Assembly (NCBI GenBank): GCA_949987565.1
Contig: OX465115.1
Location: 12,099,520-12,163,519 of the forward strand
From: Luidia sarsii
Lineage: Eukaryota > Echinodermata > Asteroidea > Paxillosida > Luidiidae
DNA: 64,000 nt
Direction: 5' to 3'
The position numbers and the translations under genes are program-made. Position 1 is the first letter of the stretch; every line of letters begins with the position of its first letter. The notes under the pieces are model-generated. The model was not told where the DNA came from. It worked only from the letters and a program-made list of their open reading frames with translations, and did not search any database. Below are positions 25,005 through 35,749 of the stretch, piece by piece.

Positions 25005-25110
25005 TTTTACTAACTACGAACTGACTATAGTGGCAAAAATGCACATCTCCCAAATGTCGAGGCCCTGAAGTTTGGATCCTACCACGACCTTTTTCTGATG
25101 CAGAATCTAA
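25005..25110 (-). mobile_element. Old, decayed second-family Penelope-like fragment
   Basis: TACGAACTGACTATA and GGCCCTGAAGTTTGGATCC then TACCACGACCTTTTTCTG match the family at low identity. Confidence 0.35.
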
Positions 25111-25654
25111 TAAGATGTATTCGATGGACGTCCATTAGGACGTCAGACCTGAAGAGATTAATGTACATGTGTACGGGGGGGAAAAAGAGTAAAAGTCGAC
25201 CTGAGACTGGCAAGGTCCAACCTTGCATTGCAAGAGCGTCAGTGCGTTTGCGTAGAGAAGAATCGAGTGTTGTTCAAGAACCGCCAAGTTCGCCTTTCCG
25301 TGAGCACCAGTGCCGACGAATTCCGATCGAGCCGAAATGCAAGGACCGACCTTTCGTTTGTGACACGGAAAAGAAAAATCGAGCGCGACCTTCTTGGTTA
25401 GTGGGGACCGAACAGAAACGAGAGCGAGGTTGGCGTGACAAGAACGAATAGGTCTCGAATTAGCGGAGGGCGGTGCGTATGATAGCAGTATGCGTCGTTG
25501 TCAGTGTTTGACACTGCGATGCACGACTGACACTGAGATGCACGGTGCTCCATCTCCGTCTGTAACGTTATCGTCACACCTCACACCATTTTACGGGACC
25601 CTTTGCAGTTTCACCCCGGCCCGAGGAAAATGATGTACAGGTTTCTACTCCCTC

Positions 25655-26280
25655 CTGCGTACTCTCTCTCTCTCTTTCTCTCCCACTCTGTCTCTGTCTC
25701 TGCATCTCTCTCGTAGTCCATGCCATTCGTCTCCCTCTCTCCCTTTCCCTCTCCCCTCTCTCACTCCCTATATCTGTCTGCCTGTACGCCAGAGTCCCTG
25801 TCTGTCTCTGTGTCGGTATACCTCTCTATCTGCATGTTTCTCTGTTTCTGTACCTCTGGTCCTCACTCTCTCTCTCTCTATTTGCCCATTTTCCGTCTCA
25901 GTGGCTCTCACTCTCCCCCCCTCTCGCTCTGTCTCCATCTCTCTGTCTCTCTGTCTGTCTCTATCTTTTTGCCTGGCTATCTTTGCCTCTCGATCTTTAC
26001 CTCTATCTTTCTGCGTTTCTCTTCCTCTGTGTATGTCTCTCCATCCCTCTCCCTCTCAACCTCTCTCCCCTCTCGTTTCTCTCGTTTTCTTCTCTCCTCT
26101 ATCTGCCTATCCCCTCTCTTCTAACCTCCTTTCCCTCTCGCTTTTTCTCCCCCCTCTCTGTCTCTCTCTCTATACATCTTTGTCTCTCTTCCTGTGTTTG
26201 TTCCCTTTCTCCTCTCTCGCCCCCTCTCCCCACTCATCTACTTCCCCCCTCTTTCTCCTCATGTGTTTCCCGTCTCTCCT
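25655..26280. repeat. CT-rich tract
   Basis: 620 bp of CTCTCT, CTGTCTCTG and CCCTCT units on the plus strand. Serine/leucine-rich frames are not genes. Confidence 0.9.
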
Positions 26281-26914
26281 GACGACCGCGAGGTGCTATA
26301 AAACCCACGGATCTGTTTCCATTTAATCGTCCTTAAAGGTAAGACCGACTCTCCCTAACAGGCCACGGGCGCATTTTGTGTTGCATTCCGTGTGATTTGG
26401 CATCAAGATGGGCCGGCACACTCGCTGAACCACGGGGGCTTTTTTGTTAACCACTTAAGTATTCTTCCCCGCTCCGAGCACCCACCGAATGCATTCACCC
26501 ACCTGGAATTTCAGGAAAGAAACACGGTCGTGCTATCGTTTAATATTCGGATAGTATTAGAGTCAACGGGATATATACCTTTGGAGTATTATTACACTAT
26601 AGCTTCGCATGTGCTAATTCGCGTTTTGACGATCTCTTTGACATCCGCGTGGGCGGGCACACGCAGATTATCATCGGCCGTTAGTTTTGTAAAGTCAAAC
26701 CCATGAAATGATTAGCATAAACGCATCGCTTAATACACGTTCCTTGCGAGAGGATTGTAGACGCTCCAAAATCGCGTCCAACAGATACCAGTAAGAGACT
26801 GGTAAGTTTCAAACAAATTTGAAACAGAATGAATGGCGTAGATAGCTTTGACTGGGCCTAGTCCTGAACCCGATGTTGATGGTGGCATTGCGAAACATTT
26901 AACTAGTCTTAATG

Positions 26915-27000
26915 AATCATAAAATTTAGTGGGCCTGACGTTTCGATCCTAGCAGGACCTTTTTTTCAAAGGCAGAGTGACAAGGACAAAACAGATACAA
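26915..27000 (-). mobile_element. Penelope-like terminal repeat fragment, second family
   Basis: AAAATTTAGTGGGCC, TGACGTTTCGATCC, and GACAAGGACAAAACAGATAC match the family. A T-run expansion (TTTTTTTCAAAG) has broken the left core of the ribozyme-like motif. Confidence 0.6.
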
Positions 27001-27094
27001 TCATGTACACGAAGAAAGGGGGAAGAGAGTGTATAGGACACGGATGAGAAACAAAGGGCAAAGAGATTTGAAGGTTTGCATGGTGAGAATATCA

Positions 27095-27250
27095 GGATAA
27101 ATAGGTTTGCGGAGACACCATGTAAATTCTCTTTGTGAGTAAGTGTGGTTCTGAAAAGAACCGGAGGAACTCGACGTTTCGAACAGTGTACTCTGCTCGT
27201 CTTCAGGAGAAAGAGTAAAGCTGGTAGGGTGAGAGTAAAGCTGGTAGGGT
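27095..27250 (-). mobile_element. Penelope-like terminal repeat fragment with hammerhead-like motif
   Basis: Read on the minus strand: CTGAAGAC, stem II GAGCAG/CTGTTC, GAAACGTCGAGTT, the hairpin GGTTCTTTTCAGAACC, and then the tail ending GGTGTCTCCGCAAACC. This is the same order as at 41.7 kb. On the other side is a 19-bp duplication, AGAGTAAAGCTGGTAGGGTG. A fragment of the second terminal-repeat family lies next to it at 26915-27000. Confidence 0.65.
27173..27206 (-). ncRNA. Hammerhead-like ribozyme motif
   Basis: Core CUGAAGA (position 7 is variable in hammerheads), one extra C, a six-pair stem II with loop AGUACA, GAAA, then CGUC. CUC before the core and GAG after GUC can form stem I. All catalytic core bases that can be checked are present. 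Confidence 0.58.
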
Positions 27251-28194
27251 GAGATCAAAGGGAAGGGCAAGGGGTAGGGAAGGGTAGGGATTAGTGAGAG
27301 GAGGGGGAAAGATCAAAGAGAGAAGTGTGGAGGAGTGAACACAAAAGAAAGATTATCAGAAAGCTGCATGGTGTTAGTCATTTACCCTCTTGGATGTTGA
27401 GACCATGTGGTTGAATAGTCCGAAGACGCTTCATCCAGTCTTAATGAAATATAATTCGATAAAATAGTCCATAGATTCCTCTTTCATTGGCGTTTCAAAA
27501 TGATGTGGACTGTCTCATATGAATTATATCAGTCTGATCGGACTATAATATCCTGTCTGGTCATGGCTAATGATCTGTCAGATTGTCATGAATCATTTCC
27601 ACTAAGTGAGGAAGTGTTGGGAGACTCACCTTAAAGAAAAGTGCACACGAAAAAAGGAGCATCTTTTACCTTAGCCGCTTACATTTCTAGCCAGCCTCAA
27701 GACTCAATGCAAGCCCAACTCTTTTGTGGTCAAAGTCACTCACGAACTGCCTTAGTATTTCTGATGAAATCCTTTTTTTCTTTTTAACACAACACAGAAT
27801 GTGGAGTCGAGAAACATATTTCTCAATGTGGGTAATATTTCTCACTCTGAATGTAGGGGATAGCACTCTCTCCAACTCTAGCGAAACATTTAAGATTTGT
27901 TTTCCTTAGATGTGGATGGATAAAAACGAGAGAAGAAGAAGAGTAGAGTCTTCACTGAAACCACTTACATGTCTATAGTCAGCCTTGCGGCTATATACTT
28001 CATTTCCTTCACCATCCCTTCTCCCCCTCTTCCGATTCTTTGACATTCAACTTGAGAATCTTCTTCAAGATGACAACTTCGATGCTCCTGATTTGTCGTA
28101 TGGGAGAATGGGGCTCTCCTCGAATCTTGTCCCCCGGGGGTAGGGGGTGGGTTGGGTTGAAGGGGGGGGGGTCCAAGGCCCGTTCTATACCCCG
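27251..28194. other. AT-rich unique sequence
   Basis: No gene or repeat recognised; a short stretch before the foldback element is G-rich. Confidence 0.35.
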
Positions 28195-28203
28195 GTCCCG
28201 GCA
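28195..28203. repeat. Left 9-bp target-site duplication of the foldback element
   Basis: GTCCCGGCA, identical to 29333-29341 and immediately outside the inverted ends. Confidence 0.85.
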
Positions 28204-29332
28204 GCGATTATTTTATTCCGTATACCACTAACGCGTCAAGTCGGCCCCTTAATTGCAGTTGTGCGACTTGAATGAAGACCAACGCGATTTCCGCGGCTCG
28301 TTGGCAAAGGGCAAGTAGACTAGTGGGCGAGTTGGTAATGGGCAGGTAGACTAGTGGGCAAGTTGGCTAGGAGCAAGTAGACCAGTGGGCGAGTTGGCAA
28401 TGGGCAAGTAGACTAGTGGGGGAGTTGGCTAGGAGCAAGTAGACTAGTGGGCGGGTTGGCAATGGGCAGGTAGACTAGTGGGCGAGTTGGCTAGGGGCAA
28501 GTAGACTAGTGGGCGAGTTGGCTAGGAGCAAGTAGACCAGTAGGCGAGTTGGCTAGGAGCAAGTAGACCAGTGGGCGAGTTGGTAAGGGGCAGGTAGACT
28601 AGTGGGCGAGTTGGCTAGGAGCAAGTAGACCAGTGGGCGAGTTGGCAAGGTGCAGGTAGACTAGTGGGCGAGTTGGCTAGGAGCAAGTAGACCAGTGGGC
28701 GAGTTGGCAATGGGCAGGTAGACTAGTGGGCGAGTTGGCTAGGGGCAAGTAGACTAGTGGGCGAGTTTGCAAGGGGCAGGTAGACTAGTTGGCGAGTTGG
28801 CTAGGAGCATGTAGACCAGTGGGCGAGTTGGCAAGGGGCAGGTAGACTAGTGGGCGAGTTGGCTAGGGGCAAGTAGACTAGTGGGCGAGTTTGCAATGGG
28901 GCATGTAGACTAGTGGGCGAGTTGGCTAGGAGCAAGTAGACTAGTGGGCGAGTTGGCAATGGGCAGGTAGACTAGTGGGCGAGTTGGCAATGGGCAGGTA
29001 GACTAGTGGGCGAGTTGGCAAGGGGCAGGTAGACTAGTGGGCGAGTTGGCAAGGGACAGGTAGACTAGTGGGCGAGTTGGCTAGGAGCAAGTAGACCAGT
29101 GGGCGAGTTGGCAAGGTGCAGGTAGACTAGTGGGCGAGTTGGCAAGGGACAGATAGACTAGTGGGCGAGTTGGCTAGGAGCAAGTAGACTAGTGGGCGAG
29201 TTGGCAAGGTGCAGGTAGACTAGTGGGCGAGTTGGCAAGGGGCAAGTAGACCAGTGGGCGAGTTGGCAACGGGCCGCGGAAATCGCGCTGGTCTTCATTC
29301 AAGTCGTTAGTGGTACGGAACAAAATAATCGC
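28204..29332. mobile_element. Complete foldback-type DNA transposon with internal 31-bp tandem array
   Basis: The element starts GCGATTATTTTATTCCG and ends with the inverted CGGAACAAAATAATCGC. The inverted ends run inward through a shared ACTTGAATGAAGACC block and a CGCGATTTCCGCGG block (left 28204-28309, right 29262-29332). The left end carries an extra segment of about 30 bp (28234-28264). The 1.13-kb element encodes no protein, so it would need a transposase in trans. The flanks are an exact 9-bp direct repeat, GTCCCGGCA, at 28195-28203 and 29333-29341. TIRs with internal tandem repeats and a 9-bp duplication fit the foldback class or the Mutator-like superfamily; sea-urchin TU elements are a known structural parallel. 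The superfamily is inference, but the boundaries are read directly. Confidence 0.85.
28310..29262. repeat. 31-bp minisatellite inside the foldback element, about 31 copies
   Basis: The unit is GGGCGAGTTGGCAATGGGCA followed by GGTAGACTAGT. Two unit types, GGCAAtGGGCAGG and GGCTAGGAGCAAG, often alternate and suggest a 62-bp higher-order period. The GTTGGCAA core also occurs at the inner edge of both inverted ends, so the array probably grew from the end of the TIR. Confidence 0.9.
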
Positions 29333-29341
29333 GTCCCGGCA
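29333..29341. repeat. Right 9-bp target-site duplication of the foldback element
   Basis: GTCCCGGCA, identical to 28195-28203. Confidence 0.85.
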
Positions 29342-30049
29342 AACAACTCCGTGGCCGGCCGGTCACGGTCGGCAACCGTGCTCCCGCTGACCCTCCGAGG
29401 CGGGCGATGGGATGATGGGGGCACGGCCTTGTTTCTGTATGGATGACCGGTCCGTCACTCTGTAGTACTTCTTAACCTATACAGCCAGCCGGGGCCGCGC
29501 GGTGCCTGCCCCGTGCCAAGCGGCCATCGTTCCGACGTTGATGGGTTCACGCGCCCGTTAATTTCGGGGGATGGATCGAACGTGTCACGGGACAAGGGCC
29601 CGATTAAACCAGCGTCACTTAAGCGTAAAGAAATAGCCCGAAACAAAAAAAAAACTGAATTAATGTGAAGCTTTATTTCCCGGCAGACACCCAGGCTGTG
29701 AATCTCGAACTCTGCAGTGTTCGGCTGACGATGGCTTGAAAACCCGGAAAGAATGCCAACAGCCTACTGCTGACTTCACTTACCCCCCAAACGGCAAAAT
29801 TCGGATATATACATTTTTTGGAAAAACCATTTGATCTGTTTCCGTTGCTTAAAGCAAAAACTTGCTCGAACTCGGACGGAAATTGTTCCCAGATGTCGTG
29901 TTTCCGAAGCGGATTGGGTTGTTGATATCGGTGGGGTGGGGATGGATGTGCTTCAATTGACCCTGTTCGTGCGTCGACTGCCGGTGTAACGGATGCAGCA
30001 TAACCAAACATCATGTCGGACACGTTAAACACTGCCGGACCGGCAGTGT

Positions 30050-31070
30050 TTTGTTCTCTCTCCCTTCCCCCTCTTTCTCTTTCTCTGTTCTCTCCCTCTG
30101 CCTTTATCTCACTCTCTCTCTCCCTCCTCTTATCACCCTCGTTCTCTCCCCCTCTCCCTATCTCTTCCTCTCCACTCCTCTTCTCGATGCCCTCTTCTCT
30201 CACTTTCTAATTCGCTCTGTCTCCCCTCTCTCTGTCTCCCTCTCTCCCTCTCATTTCATCTCTCTCGGTCCTCGCTATCTCTCCTCCCTCTGCTTCCCCT
30301 CTCCCCTCTCATTTCATCTCTCTCGGCCCTCGATCTCTCACTCTCCCCCTTTTCTCCCCTCTCTCTCCCTCTCCTATATCTCTTTCTTCCTTCTCTCTCT
30401 CTCTCACCTCCCCTCCCTCTCACTCTCCCTCTCTCCTCTCTCCCCCTCCCCTCTCTCCCTTCCCTCTCTCTCCCCTCTCTCCTCCTCCTCTCTCTTCACC
30501 CCTATATCTCTCTCTCCCATCCCTCTATCTCACTCTTTCTCCACCTCTCTCCCTACCTCCCCTATAATATCTCTCTCTCCCCTCCCCTCTCTCTCCCTCT
30601 CTCCTCCTCTCTCCCCCTTCCCCTCCTCTCTCCCTCCCTCCCCTATAATATCTCTCTCCCCTCCCCCTCTCTCCCTCTCTCCTCCTCTCTCTCTCCCCTC
30701 CCCTCTCTCTCCCTCTCTCTCCTCCTCTCTCTCCCCTCCCCTCTCTCTCCCTCTCTCTCCACTTCTCTCTCCCCCTCCCCCTCCCTCTCTCTCCTCTCTC
30801 CCCTCTCTCTTCTCTTCTCTCTCCCCCTCCCCTCTCTCCTCCTCTCTCCCCTCCTCTCTCTCCCCTCCCCTCTCTCTCTCCTCCTCTCTCTCCCCTCCCC
30901 CTCTCCCTCTCTCTCCCTCTCTCCCCCCTCCCCCTCTCTCTCTCCTCCTCTCTCTCCCCCTCTCCCTCTCTCCTCTCTCTCTCCCTCCCCTCTCTCCCCC
31001 TCTCTCTCCTCCTCTCTCTCCCCTCCCCTCTCACACCCTCTCTCTCCCTCTCTCTCCTCCTCTCTCTTAG
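30050..31070. repeat. 1-kb polypyrimidine tract
   Basis: CCCTCTCTCTC units with very few purines over 1 kb. ATATCTCTCTCTCCC islands recur. The 339-codon plus frame and the 189-codon minus frame are simple-repeat translations. Confidence 0.93.
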
Positions 31071-31648
31071 TTTGTTGACTCTCGGCATCATCAAGAACCA
31101 AACAAGTGATCCATCATTTTCCCGGTTAAAGAAGAGAGAGAGAGAAACCTAGGTCGTGTCCTAATTGTCTCAGGGCAAGTGTAAAGGCCACTGGGATGGC
31201 AACGAATCCCCCCTCTCCCTAGGGCGACGGATTGCTCGGAGCGCCGGGACTGACTTTTGACCAGTCGGGTGTTTCAGAGGTTTTTTTCTCTTTTTTTATT
31301 TGCATCGTATTTTGAGGAGAGCTGTAAAGGTCGCTGAATTATTCATATAGTCTGAGCACGGGTTCGCGTGATTCTCGCGCCTCGCTGATTGGTATTCCGT
31401 CGCACGTTACGCGTTGACGGCAACCGGTTTTCAAGTTTTTGTTATTGCATTTTGTCATTGGATTTCTCACTGTTTGTGGCATCCTCGTGACAGTGGTTTC
31501 GGATGGATGGCAGCTCTTCTCGCTATAAGGTCGATCAGTCAGTGTCGTTCGCAGTTAAAATCTCGCCAGAAATGTTTGAAGCGCCCAGTATAAAGCATTC
31601 CTTACACCTAGTAGAAGTTTATCTGAAAAACATCAGGAGTTTGTGATT

Positions 31649-31885
31649 GTAAATCTAAAATTTAGTGGGCCTGACGTTTCGATCCTAGCAGGACCTTTCT
31701 CAAAGGCAGAGTGACGAGGACAAAACAGATACATGTACACGAAGGAAGGGTACATGTATTTGTTTTGTCCTTGTCACTCTGCCTTTGAGAAAGGTCCTGC
31801 TAGGATCGAAACGTCAGGCCCACTAAATTTTAGATTTACATTTTGGTAATTTTAGTCAGTAAGCAGTTTGCAACATTTTTGTATA
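31649..31885. mobile_element. Inverted pair of Penelope-like terminal repeats, second family
   Basis: Arms 31649-31737 and 31752-31839 are near-perfect inverted copies. Each arm holds CTAAAATTTAGTGGGCC, TGACGTTTCGATCC, TAGCAGGACCTTTCTCAAAG and GGACAAAACAGATACATGTA. The outward strand has TTGAGAAA, stem GGUCCU/AGGAUC and GAAACGUC: a hammerhead-like right half with an unusual left half. The right arm continues into CAGTAAGCAGTTTGCAAC, shared with 19.6 and 51.96 kb. Confidence 0.65.
31785..31815 (+). ncRNA. Hammerhead-like motif with non-canonical left core
   Basis: UUGAGAAA (31785-31792), six-pair stem II GGUCCU/AGGAUC, GAAACGUC (31808-31815). The right side fits the hammerhead. The left side is eight nucleotides long, like CUGANGAC in the other family, but its bases differ. 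A mirror copy is on the minus strand at 31673-31703. Activity is doubtful. Confidence 0.35.
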
Positions 31886-31924
31886 ATCACCATTGTTTGT
31901 GATTGATTAATTCGACAAATCAAA

Positions 31925-31995
31925 TCGAATAGTTGGTCTTTTTTTATCGATCAATAAGGTTACCAGTTGGTGCGCTGACCGACGTTTGTTCAAAC
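31925..31995. repeat. Old dispersed repeat fragment
   Basis: GTTACCAGTTGGTGCGCTG then ACCGACGTTTG matches the 15.7- and 20.9-kb copies. Confidence 0.35.
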
Positions 31996-32037
31996 ATTGG
32001 TTGAGTATTGTGCCCAAATTTATATATCTTTCAAAAA

Positions 32038-32291
32038 TGTGACCCGGCACAACAACATGAGGAATATCCCACCAAAACACTTTTTGAGTAAACGACGCCT
32101 GAAGTTAAAGTATCTTCACAATTCGATTACAAATCAATTTTCTTTCTTTTTTGTATTTTCGGAAAAAAAAGTATTAGAGGATATTATATTTTGATATCAT
32201 TTGAAAGCTAATGGTATACTCTTTCACATCATTAGAAAACCTCAAGATCTCAAAAGTGGGGTTATTCCTCATTATGCTGTGCCGGGTCACA
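32038..32291. mobile_element. TGTGACCCGG MITE, short form
   Basis: Begins TGTGACCCGGCACA and ends TGTGCCGGGTCACA. The inner ends also pair (ATGAGGAAT with ATTCCTCAT). At 254 bp it is an internally deleted version of the 440-466-bp form. Confidence 0.8.
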
Positions 32292-32354
32292 AATGAGGAT
32301 GGCATGGCCATTCAATCCTATCTAGACCTATAGTTTCTCAAACCTCAATCCGTT

Positions 32355-32420
32355 CTGCCTTCTCCAAAGGCACTCTGCCTTTGAGGAAAGTCCTGCAAGG
32401 ACCCTAACGTCTGGCCCTAT
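32355..32420 (+). mobile_element. Decayed second-family Penelope-like fragment
   Basis: ACTCTGCCTTTGAGGAAAGT, CCTGCAAGGACC, and AACGTCTGGCCC follow the family order with several changes. It lies 60 bp after a TGTGACCCGG MITE. Confidence 0.4.
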
Positions 32421-34766
32421 ACATTGAGAACTGAACAAGCGTCTACATCAATGTTACTCAAAGTCTTTTACGGTTCGAAAGATGCAGTGACATTTGTATC
32501 GATAGTCAGATTGATTCAGTCTTATCTCCAGTCGCCAGTGACGTCAGAGCTTCTGTCAACAGGCACAAGTTCTTCCAGCAAAGTTGCACTTGAACAAAGA
32601 AGTAGCGTTGCGTTTTATATATTTAGTAGGAAACGACTATTTTTACAGGAGGCAATGATCATTTGCACTGAATCCCGAGGGGAATGAAATAATAAAAGTT
32701 GCTACCTTCATATAAATCTCAGAAAATAAAAATAGTCACAGCCAAATAACGTCATTTCATTCTAAAAGAAGTTAATTCCCGACGCTCTGAAATCCTGTTC
32801 AAGTACATTTCTTTGAAAAAAAAAAAAATCGTGATTTCATTGCGGGCTGGCTTTTTGCCATTTCTATTAGCTCAGGGTTTTGTTGTCCTTTGGAGATTCT
32901 CATCCTTAAGATGCGAGAAGACCTAGACGAGGCGGGTAGCCAGTGAGATTGTTCGGGAGAAGCAGCGCTTCGTCCATGTCCATTGGCCAATTATTGCATT
33001 GCGGCGTAACCGTACAAAGGCGCAGTAAAGTGTGTATCTTTTTTTTTCCTGCAGCCAACAAAAATGAAATTATTCGGCTCGCTTTGTATTGCATCTCGAT
33101 GGAGGATTACCTATTAAGGCCATTCAAAGAGGAATTAAACTTGAATTAAAAGAACCGTAACCATTCATTGGAATAAAAGTAGCTACTTCTCAAGAATGCA
33201 ATTACGTGGTTTCTCTCATGTAATTCTTCACTGTTTTTCCCCCCGAGTGCACGGCGTAGACAATGATGACGCTCAATTAGGAAGAGGAGGAGGAGGAGGC
33301 GGAAAAAAATTGCCCGTCATGATCAGTTGGGAGATTATTCCATCGAGGGTTGGGGAAGCTTGGTTGTATTCATTCGTGCTTGTACGTCTACTCAATGGCA
33401 GGAGCAACCTTGTGTTGTGGAAGGAAAAACCGCGGACGTCATTGGTGACACGCCCTCTATAAATTATTTTGCAGTGCGACTGCGCGCCCGTTTCTGGTTC
33501 ATAAACCGAGTCCGTTAAAGACGAACTGCTGACGTAAAGAAAGATGGCGTTACGACGTCACTTGTGGCACCCGACTAATGAAGACAAACAATATAAACAG
33601 ATAGACAGACAGATAGCTAGGCAGACGTACAGGCGGACGGACGGACGGACGGGAGAGGAACAGACAGGCAGACATGCATAGCGATAGAGAGGAGGTCTGA
33701 GCTAAAATTAATCAAATTATGTCCATCGTTTTGAGGATGGATCATCTTCGCTCTGAGTTTTAAAGCCCATTGAAATAAGATGACATGATACCGATTCCCC
33801 TCCAATCCCCCATTCTGAGCACTTCTTCTTTGTGGCCGAAATTGTAAGAAAACAAGGAGAGGGCCACGCCAATTGTCTTCGGACAAAGAAGGCGCTTCTT
33901 GCCCCGTCTCCCCAAAACGTGCATCTTAAGGGAGGGACGGTGAGCTGCGAGCTGAAATCCGAGCCGACCGAGTTTGTCGATGTATACTCTGTTCGCATCC
34001 CTACCCCCGCAATTTGTATTGTGTGCCCCCGAACTGTCCGTCTTCACGAGGCATGAGTGCGATTTAATCGGGACAAACAAGTAACTGGACAGCCATACAT
34101 CGAGACGCAGTTTCTTCACCTCCTTGCCGACTCAAATCGCTCATATTATTATAATGCCACATTGAGGATTAGATGCACAGGAGTCTATATCATTGATATT
34201 CTTCCTCGATACACGCTATACCGTTTAAAGGCCCAATAAAACAATGGGAAGATCGGGAAACATCGATGTCCACAGATTTCCTTCTAATTTACACAGTTTG
34301 TAGATGGTCATGATAGACTGTCCTCATGTTGAAATCTTAAGGTCTGGGATGCTGTACTTCTGGAGAAATCTTCACTCAAACATCGACAAATAGTGGATTA
34401 CTCACGAGTAATAAACTTACACTACCGAACAGTGCGTAAACCATGACGGGTTTTTGCATTTTTCTACTTTCTCAGATTACCATTTGAGCTAAAAACTTCT
34501 CAGTATTGCTTTTTGGAATGTTTTATGGTATAACGCACAAACTGTGGTAATCGTTTGACCTTTACCAGTGTTGTATATATAGGCCCTTTAAGTTTTTTTA
34601 AAGGTCTTTGGGGTTGTCTCGGTGCATGGCGATAGAGGTTAGCACGGCAGCACGTCTCTGGTGCAGAGAACCCCCTGAAAATCCCAGGTTGCTCCTCGCC
34701 ATCCTCTCCATTCGAGATGCAACAGTGCACAATCCGTGTCCGAGTACCACCAGTGCCTAGTCACGT

Positions 34767-34769
<3 letters not shown>
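32421..34769. other. Unique sequence, no gene supported
   Basis: GACGTCA-like and AAAGATGGCG words near 33530-33570 recall CpG promoters, without an exon that can be followed. Confidence 0.35.
33590..33690. repeat. GACA/GGAC-rich microsatellite patch
   Basis: CAGACAGATAG, GGACGGACGGACGGAC and ACAGACAGGCAGAC over about 90 bp. Confidence 0.75.
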
Positions 34770-34797
<28 letters not shown>

Positions 34798-34920
34798 ACC
34801 TCTCTCCCTCTCTTCCTCTCTCCCTCTCTCCCTCTCTCCCTTCCTCTCTCCGTATCTCCCTCCCCTCATCTTTCCCTCTCTTCCTCTCTCCCTCTCTCCC
34901 TCTCACCCTCTCTCCCACTT
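34770..34920. repeat. CT-rich tract
   Basis: CTCTCTCCCTCTC units immediately before a Penelope-like fragment. Confidence 0.88.
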
Positions 34921-34949
34921 CAACGGTCACGACCACAACTTTGGGCGGG

Positions 34950-35135
34950 AAGGTTTCTCCACGCTTCACCGCTCCTCCAAGCCCTACAAAACCCCCGATG
35001 ATAGTTGGAATCCGGCAGTCTCCTGGCGACGAGCAGAGTACACACTGCTCGAAACGTTGAGTCACCGGCTCTTTTAAGAGCCACACTCAGTCTCAAAAGA
35101 GAAGATACACATGGTGTCACCGCAAACCAATTAAT
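34950..35135 (+). mobile_element. Penelope-like terminal repeat fragment with diverged hammerhead-like motif
   Basis: The plus strand carries CTGGCGAC, a perfect stem II, GAAACGTTGAGTC, then the hairpin GGCTCTTTTAAGAGCC and the tail ACATGGTGTCACCGCAAACC. The hairpin stem has changed on both sides relative to the other copies while still pairing, which suggests selection on structure in the source elements. Confidence 0.65.
35023..35058 (+). ncRNA. Diverged hammerhead-like motif (A6G)
   Basis: CUGGCGA replaces CUGANGA (A6 is G). An extra C, a perfect GAGCAG/CUGCUC stem II and GAAACGUU follow. GUU is an allowed cleavage triplet. The A6 change would be expected to lower activity. Confidence 0.45.
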
Positions 35136-35395
35136 AATAAAAGGTAATAGATAATTTCAAAGCCAACTTGTGTACTCCAAACCGCAACTGAACGCATGAT
35201 TACAGTCGTGACGCACGAGTGTCGCGAGTATTTTGCGGCTTCCCCCCCCCATCGACTCACAACTAGTTTACGTCCAAGACCAAGTCAGATGGTCCGAGAT
35301 CAAGTCCGAGCCAGAGTCACTAAGCATCGCGACTCGAGTCCGTGTCCGAAGTACAGTTCGCCACCGTGACCCGCGTCCACGTCCTTCGACATCGT

Positions 35396-35585
35396 TGACT
35401 TCGAGTCCGAGTCCGACTTCCGAGTCCGACTTCCGAGTCCGACTTCCGAGTCCGACTTCCGAGTCCGACTTCCGAGTCCGACTTCCGAGTCCGACTTCCG
35501 AGTCCGACTTCCGAGTCCGACTTCCGAGTCTGACTTCCGGGTCCGACTTCCGAGTCCGACTTTCGAGTCCGACTTCCGAGTCGTG
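35396..35585. repeat. 13-bp minisatellite (GAGTCCGACTTCC)
   Basis: About 14 head-to-tail copies with few changes. Since 39 bp is three units, all frames stay open and give ESDFRVRLPSPTS-type repeats. Confidence 0.9.
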
Positions 35586-35749
35586 GTATACCAAGACTCG
35601 AGTCGGGTTTTGGTATATCGAGACCAAGTCAAGGGTCTGAGTGACGGGGGTATATTATAGAGGGTGGTGGGAAAAGGGGGGAAAGCTTTCAGTGTTGTTT
35701 TCTTACCATGCGCTGGCAGAAGGAGAAGTAATGTCTCTCGCCTTCATGT

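Noticed and set aside
25110..25145. TGGACGTCCA palindrome as part of the 42-bp palindrome family
   Set aside because: Only ten bases match; the flanking unit sequence is absent.
28310..29262. CRISPR-like array
   Set aside because: 31-bp units are head to tail with no unique spacers and lie inside transposon ends.
30050..31100. Long open frames of 150-339 codons on both strands
   Set aside because: They are Ser/Leu/Pro or Arg/Glu translations of a CT tract; no codon structure, domain or splice context.
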